DNA from: Bacteroidota bacterium
GTDB lineage: Bacteria > Bacteroidota > Bacteroidia > Chitinophagales > Chitinophagaceae
Direction of reading: 5' to 3'
Assembly (NCBI GenBank): GCA_021780705.1
Contig: JAJXYG010000057.1
Coordinates: forward strand, 1-6,298
DNA length: 6,298 nucleotides
Part shown: positions 1-6,298 of the stretch, in pieces
How positions within the stretch are numbered: the first letter of the stretch is position 1
Layout of the letters: the number at the start of each line of letters is the position of its first letter
Made by a program: the position numbers and the translations under genes
The notes under the pieces: model-generated
Seen by the model: the letters and a program-made list of their open reading frames with translations, nothing else
Told to the model about the DNA's origin: nothing
Database searches by the model: none

Positions 1-1878
1 AAGGTGTTCAGAAACTTCTCCGGGATCCTGGGCACCCTGCTCCTGCTTGCCTCCACACTGCTGGCATTGCATACGGCATATGGGTATTTTTTTGAGTTTG
101 GAAAGATAGCGGGGGTGTATCAGAAAGTTATTCCGGTGAGTCTTACCTGGCTCACCTTTGGCAATGGACTCACCATCCAGATGGGGATCCTGCTGGATCC
201 GGTTTCGGTAATGATGCTGGTGGTAGTTACCTTCATTTCCCTGATGGTGCATATCTACAGCCTTTCCTATATGAAGGGAGAAGCGCGGTTTTCGACCTTT
301 TATGCCTACCTGGGGTTGTTTACCTTTTCGATGCTTTCCCTGGTGGTAGCCTCCAACATATTTCAAATCTATATATTCTGGGAACTGGTCGGGATTTCCT
401 CCTTTTTGCTGATTGGATTTTATTATGACCGGCCCAGTGCAGTGGCTGCCAGTAAAAAAGCGTTTATTGTAACCCGGTTTGCAGATTTGGGTTTTCTGAT
501 CGGAATCCTGGTAATCTCATTTTACGGAGGGTCCCTGGATTTCAATACCCTGATCTCCAATCTCACTACCCCGGGATCTGCCGAGCTGGGTGCTGCAGTT
601 TCTTCCTCCTTTTTGGGGATATCCGCACTGACCTGGGGCATGATCCTGGTCTTCATGGGGGCAGCAGGTAAAAGCGCCATGTTCCCTTTGCATATATGGT
701 TGCCCGATGCCATGGAAGGTCCGACCCCCGTGTCTGCCCTGATCCATGCCGCCACCATGGTGGTGGCCGGGGTATACCTCGTGGCCAGGCTGTTCCCGAT
801 TTTTGCGATCTCTGCTCCCGACGCCCTGAAGGTAGTAGCCTATGTGGGAGCCATATCCGCTTTTATTGCAGCGCTGATTGCCTGTACCCAGACCGATATC
901 AAACGGGTGCTGGCCTATTCGACGATGTCCCAGATAGGGTATATGATGTTTGCCCTCGGGGTGTCTCAATACGGGGGTGAAGGAGGACTGGGGTATACCG
1001 CCTCCATGTTCCACCTGTTTACCCATGCCATGTTCAAGGCCCTTCTTTTCCTGGGTGCCGGTTCGGTGATACATGCCATCCACAGCAATGAGATGAAGGA
1101 CATGGGCGGCTTGCGCAAAAGACTTCCCGTGACCCATATCACTTTTTTGGTGGCCTGCCTGGCAATTTCCGGAATTCCGCCCTTTTCAGGGTTTTTCAGC
1201 AAGGAAGAAATTCTTACCGCAGCCCTGGACCATAATACTTTTATTTACTGGATCGGACTCATTACCGCCGGCATTACGGCATTTTATATGTTCCGGCTGT
1301 ATTTTAATATTTTCTGGAGTAAGCCTGCTGCCGAGGTTTCGCAGGCAGCTGCCCACGAAGGGCATTCCCATGGAGAGGGGGGTGCTGCCATGGTTATTCC
1401 GATGATCCTGCTGGCACTGGGCGCCGCCTTTGCAGGTTTGATCCCCTTTGGCAAACTCGTGACCAGCGATGGCAGTGCACTGACCACCCCTTTTAATCCG
1501 CTGCACTCCATTGCTCCGGTAGGGCTGGGAGTGGCCGGAATTTTGCTGGCCATGGCCTTCTACAAGAAAGCAAATGAAAGACCGGCCAGGCTGGCCGCCT
1601 CACTGGGAAGCCTGTACCGGGTAACCCTTCATAAATTTTATGTGGATGAATTATACCTGTTTGTTACCAAAAAGGTATTGTTTGGTTGCATAGGAAAACC
1701 TGCCGCCTGGGTGGACCGTCATGTCGTGGATGGTGCGGTTAACCTGGTCGGAAGGACCACCCAGGGAATTTCATCGGGCATTCGCCGGATGCAGTCCGGG
1801 AAGGTGCAACAGTATGCCTTATATTTTTTGAGCGGGGTGATCCTGCTGGCGATACTCTTTATGTATTTTTTGAAATAG
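1..1878 (+). CDS. nuoL: NADH-quinone oxidoreductase subunit L, 5'-partial
   Basis: This is the distal antiporter-like subunit of respiratory complex I. It sits in the inner membrane and pumps protons using energy from NADH-to-quinone electron transfer. The frame is open to the left edge (AAG, then GTG at 4). The visible part begins in a hydrophobic segment, whereas family members usually start with one more N-terminal helix, so the GTG is probably internal and the true start lies upstream. Numbering from that GTG, the family landmarks are the TM5 glutamate E127 (FWELVGISSFLLIGFYY), the TM7 lysine K223 (GKSAMFPLHIWLPDAMEGP), H248, K300 (QTDIKRVLAYSTMSQIGY), H337, H341, K345 (HAMFKALLFL) and K400 (GFFSKEE). 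They match E. coli E144, K229, K342 and K399. Residues 540-600 (after KFYVDELY) fit the long lateral helix, followed by the last membrane helix near 605-622. A His-rich loop lies at 451-456. The gene ends in TAG, 21 bases before nuoM. Confidence 0.97.
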   Translation, partial: KVFRNFSGILGTLLLLASTLLALHTAYGYFFEFGKIAGVYQKVIPVSLTWLTFGNGLTIQMGILLDPVSVMMLVVVTFISLMVHIYSLSYMKGEARFSTFYAYLGLFTFSMLSLVVASNIFQIYIFWELVGISSFLLIGFYYDRPSAVAASKKAFIVTRFADLGFLIGILVISFYGGSLDFNTLISNLTTPGSAELGAAVSSSFLGISALTWGMILVFMGAAGKSAMFPLHIWLPDAMEGPTPVSALIHAATMVVAGVYLVARLFPIFAISAPDALKVVAYVGAISAFIAALIACTQTDIKRVLAYSTMSQIGYMMFALGVSQYGGEGGLGYTASMFHLFTHAMFKALLFLGAGSVIHAIHSNEMKDMGGLRKRLPVTHITFLVACLAISGIPPFSGFFSKEEILTAALDHNTFIYWIGLITAGITAFYMFRLYFNIFWSKPAAEVSQAAAHEGHSHGEGGAAMVIPMILLALGAAFAGLIPFGKLVTSDGSALTTPFNPLHSIAPVGLGVAGILLAMAFYKKANERPARLAASLGSLYRVTLHKFYVDELYLFVTKKVLFGCIGKPAAWVDRHVVDGAVNLVGRTTQGISSGIRRMQSGKVQQYALYFLSGVILLAILFMYFLK

Positions 1879-1899
1879 GTTCTTGTTAAACACAATGTG

Positions 1900-3378
1900 A
1901 TGAATTTAATATTTCTCCTTGTAATTCCGCTGCTGACTGCCATTGGGGTGCTGGTGAGTCGTAACAAGTCGCAGGTCAGGTGGATTGCGCTGGTGGGCTC
2001 TGTGGTGCAATTGGGATTTGCAGTTGCCTTGTTGATGGCTTTTCGCGAAGCCCGGCTGACAGATGGAATGGCCCCGGTATTATTTGAACAGAACCATGCC
2101 TTGTTTGAGCCACTTCATATTCATTTTCATTTAGGGGTAGACGGGCTCTCTGTGGCCATGATCCTGCTTACTTCTTTTGTCCTGGTCGCCGGGGTGCTGG
2201 TATCCTGGAACATCGAAAAGATGACCAAGGAGTTTTATTTTCAATTGGTGCTGCTGGCCCTGGGTGCGTTTGGCTTTTTCATGTCCCTGGACTTATTTGT
2301 GCTTTTCTTCTTCCTGGAAATTTCAGTCATTCCCAAATATTTGCTGATTGGTATCTGGGGCAGCGGAAAAAATGTGTACAGTGCCAATAAGCTGGCCCTG
2401 ATGCTGATGGCAGGCTCGGCCCTGATCCTGGTGGGCATCCTGGGATTGTATTTTGCCTCCGGCAGGAGCTTTGATATTTTGACCATCGGCAACCTGAACA
2501 TACCTGGCCACCTCCAGCATATTATTTTCCCGCTCCTCTTTGTGGGATTTGGGATATTCACCGCCTTGTTTCCCTTCCATACCTGGGTACCCGACGGGCA
2601 TTCCTCCGCACCGACGGCGGGGTCCATGTTTTTAGCCGGGATCTCCATGAAACTCGGCGGGTACGGTTGCCTCAGGATAGCGACCTTCCTTTTGCCACTC
2701 GGAGCCCGGGAATACGCCAACTGGATCATCATCCTTTCTGCCATAGCCATACTCTACGGGGCCTTTGTGACCATGATGCAAAAGGATCTCAAGTATATGA
2801 ATGCCTATTCTTCCATCAGCCATGTGGGCTTCAGCCTCCTGGGTATAGGCATGCTGACCGCCACCGCCATGACCGGATCCATGTTGCAGATGGTGTCCCA
2901 TGGGTTGATGACGGCCCTGTTCTTTGCGGTGATCGGGATGATCTATGACCGTACCCATACCCGTATGGTAGGGGAAATGGGAGGGATCATGAAAGTGATG
3001 CCCTTTATCACGACCATCCTCTTTATTGTGGGGCTTTGTTCACTGGGATTGCCTGGATTCAGCGGATTTGTGGCGGAAATGACCCTGTTCATAGGAAGCT
3101 GGCAACACACCGATGCCTTCCACCGGATCGCCACAGTGATGGCTACCCTGTCCATTGTGGTGACGGCTGTATATATATTGCGGGCCATTGGTTCCACTGC
3201 CATGGGTCCCCTGAAAAATGAGAAATTCTCAGAGTTGAAAGATGCTGCCTGGAATGAAAAGCTGGCTGCCTTCTTGTTAGTGGGAGGGATTGTAGCCATC
3301 GGGGTGGCTCCCGAATGGCTGAATGACCTGCTCAGGCCGGTAGCGGATCTGATCATGAAAAGGCTGGGAGGAAATTAA
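1900..3378 (+). CDS. nuoM: NADH-quinone oxidoreductase subunit M
   Basis: This is the middle antiporter-like proton-pumping subunit of complex I, an integral membrane protein of 492 residues with about 14 hydrophobic segments. I chose ATG 1900 (MNLIFLLVIPLL). GTG 1897 is directly upstream in frame and would add one residue; an out-of-frame ATG at 1895 reads ATG-TGA. No Shine-Dalgarno is evident. Numbered from ATG 1900, visible landmarks are the TM5 glutamate E140 (FFFLEISVIP), FPFHTWVPDGH near 224-234, the TM8 lysine K251 (LAGISMKLGGYG), K298 (QKDLKYMNAYSSISHVGF), the conserved SHG at 333-335, and the TM12 glutamate E393 (GFVAEMTLF). These correspond to E. coli E144, K265 and E407. The position of E. 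coli K234 (TM7) holds F220, and K146 follows the TM5 glutamate. Length fits the family. Assignment to NuoM rather than an Mrp antiporter rests on the L-M-N order and these motifs. Confidence 0.96.
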   Translation: MNLIFLLVIPLLTAIGVLVSRNKSQVRWIALVGSVVQLGFAVALLMAFREARLTDGMAPVLFEQNHALFEPLHIHFHLGVDGLSVAMILLTSFVLVAGVLVSWNIEKMTKEFYFQLVLLALGAFGFFMSLDLFVLFFFLEISVIPKYLLIGIWGSGKNVYSANKLALMLMAGSALILVGILGLYFASGRSFDILTIGNLNIPGHLQHIIFPLLFVGFGIFTALFPFHTWVPDGHSSAPTAGSMFLAGISMKLGGYGCLRIATFLLPLGAREYANWIIILSAIAILYGAFVTMMQKDLKYMNAYSSISHVGFSLLGIGMLTATAMTGSMLQMVSHGLMTALFFAVIGMIYDRTHTRMVGEMGGIMKVMPFITTILFIVGLCSLGLPGFSGFVAEMTLFIGSWQHTDAFHRIATVMATLSIVVTAVYILRAIGSTAMGPLKNEKFSELKDAAWNEKLAAFLLVGGIVAIGVAPEWLNDLLRPVADLIMKRLGGN

Positions 3379-3389
3379 AATAAAAACCG

Positions 3390-4790
3390 ATGAATGATTT
3401 TTTCATATTGATGAAAAGTGAATGGGTCGTCACCTTGATCATATTCGTGCTGCTCTTTTTTAAGATCGGCAGAGGGATCCGTAATGAGGTGGCCCTACCC
3501 CTGATCCAGATTCTGCTGCTGGTCAACTTCATTGCCGGTTTCTTTTTCAACCAGGCGGGACATCTCTTTGGCAACATGTTTGAGACTACCGGACTGATCA
3601 TCCTGGAAAAAAACATCCTGAACCTTGGGGTTTACCTGATTTCCCTGCTTTTTGCAGACTGGTTCCTTAAAAGCCGCAATTTGCTGGAGTTCTTTATTTT
3701 GATGCTCTCGGCCCTGCTGGGTATGTTCCTGATGATCTCCAGCGGCAACCTGCTGATCTTTTACCTGTCCCTGGAACTGGCTACCATCCCGGTAGCTGCC
3801 ATGGCCAATTTCGATCTGGATAAAAAGCAATCTTCGGAAGGTGCCATGAAGATGATCCTGTCTTCGGCCTTTTCTTCCGGGATCCTGCTCTTTGGGATTT
3901 CCCTGCTCTATGGAACTACGGGTACGCTTAGTTTCGCACAATTGCCCCACCAGCTCGACAGCGGGTCTGCCATCCAGATAATGGCCTTCATCTTCTTTAT
4001 TGCGGCCTTTGCCTTCAAGCTGTCGGTAGTGCCTTTTCATCTGTGGACCGCCGATGTGTACGAAGGAGCTCCCTTCCCGGGAGCAGCCTTCCTGTCTGTA
4101 ATTTCCAAGGGGTCTGTCGCCTTTATCCTGATCACGGTGCTATATAAGGTATTCCAGCCTATGGGTGACCTGTGGTATTTGTTGCTGGTCATTCTCTCCA
4201 TCCTGACCATGGTCATCGGCAACTTCTTTGCATTACGCCAACAAAACATCAAGCGTTTTCTGGCCTTTTCCTCCATTGCCCAGGTGGGCTTCATCCTGCT
4301 GGGCATGAGCAGCAATGACGGCTTTGGCGTCACGGCGGTGGTGTATTTTGTGCTGGTATATATCTTTTCGAACCTGGCTGCCTTCGGGGTAGCATCAGTG
4401 ATTGCCACCCATACAGGAAAGGAAAATATCGAGGACTTCAAGGGTTTGTACCAGACCAATCCCTTTCTCAGCTGGATGCTGGCCCTGGCCTTGTTTTCCC
4501 TGGCCGGGATTCCGCCGACCGCAGGGTTCTTCGGTAAATTCTTCCTGCTGACGGCAGGGGGTGCCCGGGCAAGTTATGGATATATTATTATTGCCGCGCT
4601 GAACCTCGTAGTATCTCTTTATTATTACCTGAAAGTCGTTCGGGCGGTATTCATGGATAAAAATGAGCATCCGGTTCCCAAGATCAGGACCTATCCTTCC
4701 GTCAAATTTGGACTGCTTATATGTGGGGCAGGGATCCTGCTGGCGGGGGTGCTCAGCTGGATTTATGATTACATTCATGCATTAAGTTAG
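3390..4790 (+). CDS. nuoN: NADH-quinone oxidoreductase subunit N
   Basis: This is the third antiporter-like subunit of the complex I membrane arm, 466 residues (E. coli NuoN has 485) and strongly hydrophobic. The expected charged residues are present: E129 in TM5 (YLSLELATIP), K210 in TM7 (AFAFKLSVVPFHLWTADVYE), K240 in TM8 (VISKGSVAF), K288 (NIKRFLAFSSIAQVGF) and K383 in TM12 (GIPPTAGFFGKFFLL). The lysines fit E. coli K217, K247 and K395. The ATG at 3390 lies 11 bases after nuoM behind an A/T-rich leader (TAAAATAAAAA). A GGAGG at 3367-3371 is too far upstream to act as its ribosome binding site. An in-frame Met at residue 8 is an alternative start. The gene ends with tandem in-frame stops TAG-TAA (4788-4793). 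Last canonical nuo gene of the operon, with one small gene following at five bases. Confidence 0.96.
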   Translation: MNDFFILMKSEWVVTLIIFVLLFFKIGRGIRNEVALPLIQILLLVNFIAGFFFNQAGHLFGNMFETTGLIILEKNILNLGVYLISLLFADWFLKSRNLLEFFILMLSALLGMFLMISSGNLLIFYLSLELATIPVAAMANFDLDKKQSSEGAMKMILSSAFSSGILLFGISLLYGTTGTLSFAQLPHQLDSGSAIQIMAFIFFIAAFAFKLSVVPFHLWTADVYEGAPFPGAAFLSVISKGSVAFILITVLYKVFQPMGDLWYLLLVILSILTMVIGNFFALRQQNIKRFLAFSSIAQVGFILLGMSSNDGFGVTAVVYFVLVYIFSNLAAFGVASVIATHTGKENIEDFKGLYQTNPFLSWMLALALFSLAGIPPTAGFFGKFFLLTAGGARASYGYIIIAALNLVVSLYYYLKVVRAVFMDKNEHPVPKIRTYPSVKFGLLICGAGILLAGVLSWIYDYIHALS

Positions 4791-4795
4791 TAAGT

Positions 4796-5179
4796 ATGGC
4801 CATCAATAAGAATCATCTCTTTGAAGAAATTGAGGGAATCAAATGCGGGATCGTCGAAAAGGAAGTAGCGCCAGACCGGGTTGCCTTTCTTAAGGATCTG
4901 CTTGAGGCAAACGGCTTTACGGTGGTCACTGCACCCACTCCGCCGCCCAAGCCGGCGCCCGCGCCGAAAGCCGCAGAGGGTGCTCCTGCGCCGCCACCGC
5001 CTCCTCCTCCTGCAGAGACTTATACCGTGGGCGTTACCGACTATACCTTCAACCCCATCAATGCCATATTCGGCAGGCAACTCAAAACCCGGGACGGGCA
5101 TGTGGTGACCCTGGCCTACTGGGAGCAGCGCGAGACAGTCAGTCATGACGAGATCCCCTATTACGAGGACCTGGCCTGA
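4796..5179 (+). CDS. Small unknown protein with Pro/Ala linker, co-directional with nuoN
   Basis: I do not recognise this 127-residue protein. It has no signal peptide or membrane segment, so it is probably cytoplasmic. Three regions are visible. Residues 1-44 look alpha/beta, with a short strand around the only cysteine (GIKCGIVEKE), a helix (DRVAFLKDLLEANG) and a strand (FTVV). Residues 45-74 are a Pro/Ala-rich linker ending in seven consecutive prolines (66-72, bases 4991-5011). Residues 75-127 form a second compact-looking segment rich in aromatic residues (YTVGVTDYTFNP, RQLKTRDGHVVTLAYWEQRE) with an acidic tail. Starting five bases after the nuoN stop, it is almost certainly in the same transcript. 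The ATG at 4796 has no visible Shine-Dalgarno and may depend on coupling to nuoN. From position, a role in complex I assembly, stability or regulation is possible but unproven. The helix-then-GFTVV pattern loosely recalls small DUF2007-type domains, a weak resemblance only. Confidence 0.85.
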   Translation: MAINKNHLFEEIEGIKCGIVEKEVAPDRVAFLKDLLEANGFTVVTAPTPPPKPAPAPKAAEGAPAPPPPPPPAETYTVGVTDYTFNPINAIFGRQLKTRDGHVVTLAYWEQRETVSHDEIPYYEDLA

Positions 5180-5225
5180 TTTTTTCCAATCCATAGTTTC
5201 TGAATACCTCCGTAAGGTCAAATGT
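5180..5225. other. Convergent intergenic junction
   Basis: These 46 bases separate the 3' ends of the nuo-linked operon (plus) and the minus-strand gene. A run of six T lies at 5180-5185 immediately after the plus-strand stop, but no convincing stem precedes it. A 4-bp stem (ACCT 5206-5209 with AGGT 5215-5218, 5-base loop) is too weak to call. Transcription from both sides must end within or beyond this stretch. No gene or strong intrinsic terminator is visible. Confidence 0.6.
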
Positions 5226-6298
5226 CTAAGGCTTCAGCGGAGCCTTTACCGTAAAGGTCGTAGTCGCATATACCGGTTCCCCGGTACTGGATATTCCTTC
5301 CATTACCACCAGGTATTTTCCAGGAATGTCCGAGGTGTAGAATCCTGTCTCCTTTTTGCCTCCCGTGATGGACAGGTTGGGTTGCCAGAGCAGGACATTG
5401 CGGTAATCCGGAAGAGAGCTTTCCCTTTCGGATCCGTTTTCATAGGCAGGCTGAGAAAATACCCTCGGCAGCTGAAGGCCCTCATATTCCATTTCCAGGG
5501 AATTGGGACTCAGGGTATATCCACTCAGGTCCCCCTGGTAGGTCTGGTAACTGACAATTCCGTCAAATTGCTGGGTTCCCTGGAAAAACATGTCGGTCTT
5601 GATATCTATGTCCTGGATTTTGAGGGGATCCACCGCCAGGATCCGGTCGACACTGAAGACCGGTACCCCATCAATCAATACCAGTGGATCAAAGGGGAAA
5701 AAACTTGGGTTCAAATGGTTGTACACTTCGAAATGAAAATGACCGTCCCTTTTTCTCACATGTACCTCTTTCACGAATTCCCGCATGTCTTCTTCCAGGG
5801 TCGGAAAACGGGTATAATCATCCAGGGAATAGCGGACATCCCCCTTGCCATAAAATGGAAGGGTGTCCCACCGGGCAGGTGGAACAAACTGGTTGTCGGA
5901 CCCAGGGGTATAGGCATTTCGGGCCTGGGCGCCCAGGCTTCGCAACATGATGGCGCTGGCAAGATCCGGTGTCAGCACCAGGGGGCGCGGATGAAAGGGG
6001 GCGTATTTTTCAGAAAAGGGGCTTTCAATAAATACCCGGTAATTGCTATCCCGCGGTTCGGTCTGGACAATAATCTCATGGCTACCGTAGAACTTATCCA
6101 CGTTGAACCGGATTTTTCCTGAATCCTGCGAGAGGGTTTGGGTGAACCTGAAATCTTTTCCCGGGACTGACAGATATACCCGGACTCCGGAAACAGGGAG
6201 ATTGCCCGTCTTCGGATAAAGCCTGCCGGTGATAAGATGGCCTTCCACTTCGGGCAGGTAGGCCACAGGAGTCTTCCTGCTGGTATCTTCAAAAGACA
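5226..6298 (-). CDS. Plug-like/Ig-like secreted protein, C-terminal part (5' end missing)
   Basis: The frame stays open to the right edge, giving 356 residues; GTG at 6266 is in frame but reads as an internal Val (SRKTPVAYLPEVEGH). Numbering from that GTG, residues about 6-70 resemble a carboxypeptidase-regulatory-like beta-sandwich (EGHLITGRLYPKTG, VRVYLSVPGKDF, SGKIRFNV, HEIIVQT). Residues about 156-242 resemble a TonB-receptor plug: EEDMREFVKEVHVRKRDG, then PLVLIDGVPVF, a VDPLKIQDIDI segment and FDGIVSYQT. The tail carries LPDYRNVLLWQP (285-296) and FYTSDIPGKYLVVMEGIS (309-326), a beta-rich closing domain seen in Bacteroidota proteins of this type. No beta-barrel follows the plug-like part, so this is not a complete TonB-dependent transporter. 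It is probably exported to the periplasm or outer membrane, but the signal peptide would lie outside the window. Substrate and function are unknown. It is convergent with the nuo operon and probably unrelated to it. Confidence 0.85.
   Translation of the reverse strand, partial: SFEDTSRKTPVAYLPEVEGHLITGRLYPKTGNLPVSGVRVYLSVPGKDFRFTQTLSQDSGKIRFNVDKFYGSHEIIVQTEPRDSNYRVFIESPFSEKYAPFHPRPLVLTPDLASAIMLRSLGAQARNAYTPGSDNQFVPPARWDTLPFYGKGDVRYSLDDYTRFPTLEEDMREFVKEVHVRKRDGHFHFEVYNHLNPSFFPFDPLVLIDGVPVFSVDRILAVDPLKIQDIDIKTDMFFQGTQQFDGIVSYQTYQGDLSGYTLSPNSLEMEYEGLQLPRVFSQPAYENGSERESSLPDYRNVLLWQPNLSITGGKKETGFYTSDIPGKYLVVMEGISSTGEPVYATTTFTVKAPLKP
5228..5257. repeat. Two overlapping inverted repeats at the 3' end of the minus-strand gene
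   Basis: AAGGCT (5228-5233) pairs with AGCCTT (5241-5246) across a 7-base loop. CCTTTAC (5243-5249) pairs with GTAAAGG (5251-5257) around a single central base, giving a 6-bp stem with a 3-base loop if folded. The two share bases 5243-5246, so they are mutually exclusive. Both overlap the last codons of the minus-strand gene. No T tract follows on either strand, so I do not call an intrinsic terminator. It may be only chance sequence within coding DNA. Confidence 0.35.

Noticed and set aside
517..1137. Minus-strand open frame of 206 codons inside nuoL
   Set aside because: It lies wholly opposite clearly conserved NuoL coding sequence, and its translation is a His/Gly-rich mixture without domain character. 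The same applies to the other antisense frames over nuoM and nuoN.
183..4743. Repeated GGGATCCTGCTGG-like strings (about 184-196 and 4731-4743, partial copies elsewhere)
   Set aside because: They encode Gly-Ile-Leu-Leu stretches with preferred codons in hydrophobic helices. They lie in different genes with no flanking similarity, so they are not mobile or regulatory repeats.
4881..5108. Arg/Leu-rich plus-strand frame inside the small gene
   Set aside because: Its Arg and Leu runs arise from reading the C-rich proline codons in another frame. The proline-linker frame starts correctly five bases after nuoN and makes a sensible protein.
5180..5185. T6 run as an intrinsic terminator of the nuo-linked operon
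   Set aside because: Only about three base pairs (AGG with CCT) can form upstream of the T run, too weak for a rho-independent terminator.
5145..6122. Long plus-strand open frame of 325 codons opposite the minus-strand gene
   Set aside because: The minus-strand frame has recognisable Ig-like and plug-like motifs and runs open to the window edge. The plus-strand frame shows no domain pattern and overlaps the end of the small gene in another frame. It is an antisense shadow.
6264..6266. GTG as the start of the minus-strand gene
   Set aside because: The frame remains open upstream to the window edge with plausible protein sequence (SFEDTSRKTP), and the Ig-like domain would begin abruptly, with no signal peptide, if translation started here.

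Overview
The window looks like chromosome from a member of the Bacteroidota. Two observations support this. The minus-strand gene is a large secreted-type protein with a carboxypeptidase-regulatory-like (Ig-like) region and a TonB-receptor plug-like region, an architecture typical of that phylum. The plus-strand genes also start without clear Shine-Dalgarno sequences, several behind A/T-rich leaders. Base composition is close to half G+C throughout, and nothing suggests recently acquired DNA: no IS, tRNA, integrase, CRISPR array or phage gene is visible.

Positions 1-4790 hold the distal end of a respiratory complex I (nuo) operon on the plus strand: nuoL (5' end cut by the window edge), nuoM and nuoN, separated by 21 and 11 bases. 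These are the three antiporter-like proton-pumping subunits of the membrane arm. NuoL and NuoN keep the full set of charged residues expected along the proton path. NuoM keeps the TM5 glutamate, the TM8 lysine and the TM12 glutamate, but has phenylalanine where the E. coli protein has its TM7 lysine, and it carries an extra lysine just after the TM5 glutamate.

Five bases after nuoN comes a small gene (4796-5179) for a soluble 127-residue protein that I do not recognise. It has two short compact-looking segments joined by a Pro/Ala linker with seven consecutive prolines. Its spacing suggests co-transcription with nuoLMN, so it is the best candidate here for an undescribed accessory factor.

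A 46-base convergent junction separates this operon from a minus-strand gene (5226 to the right edge, 5' end missing). That gene encodes the C-terminal 356 residues of the plug-like surface/periplasmic protein described above. It has no evident link to complex I. No promoter lies in the window: the nuo promoter is upstream of position 1 and the minus-strand promoter is beyond 6298. No stretch longer than 46 bases lacks a gene.
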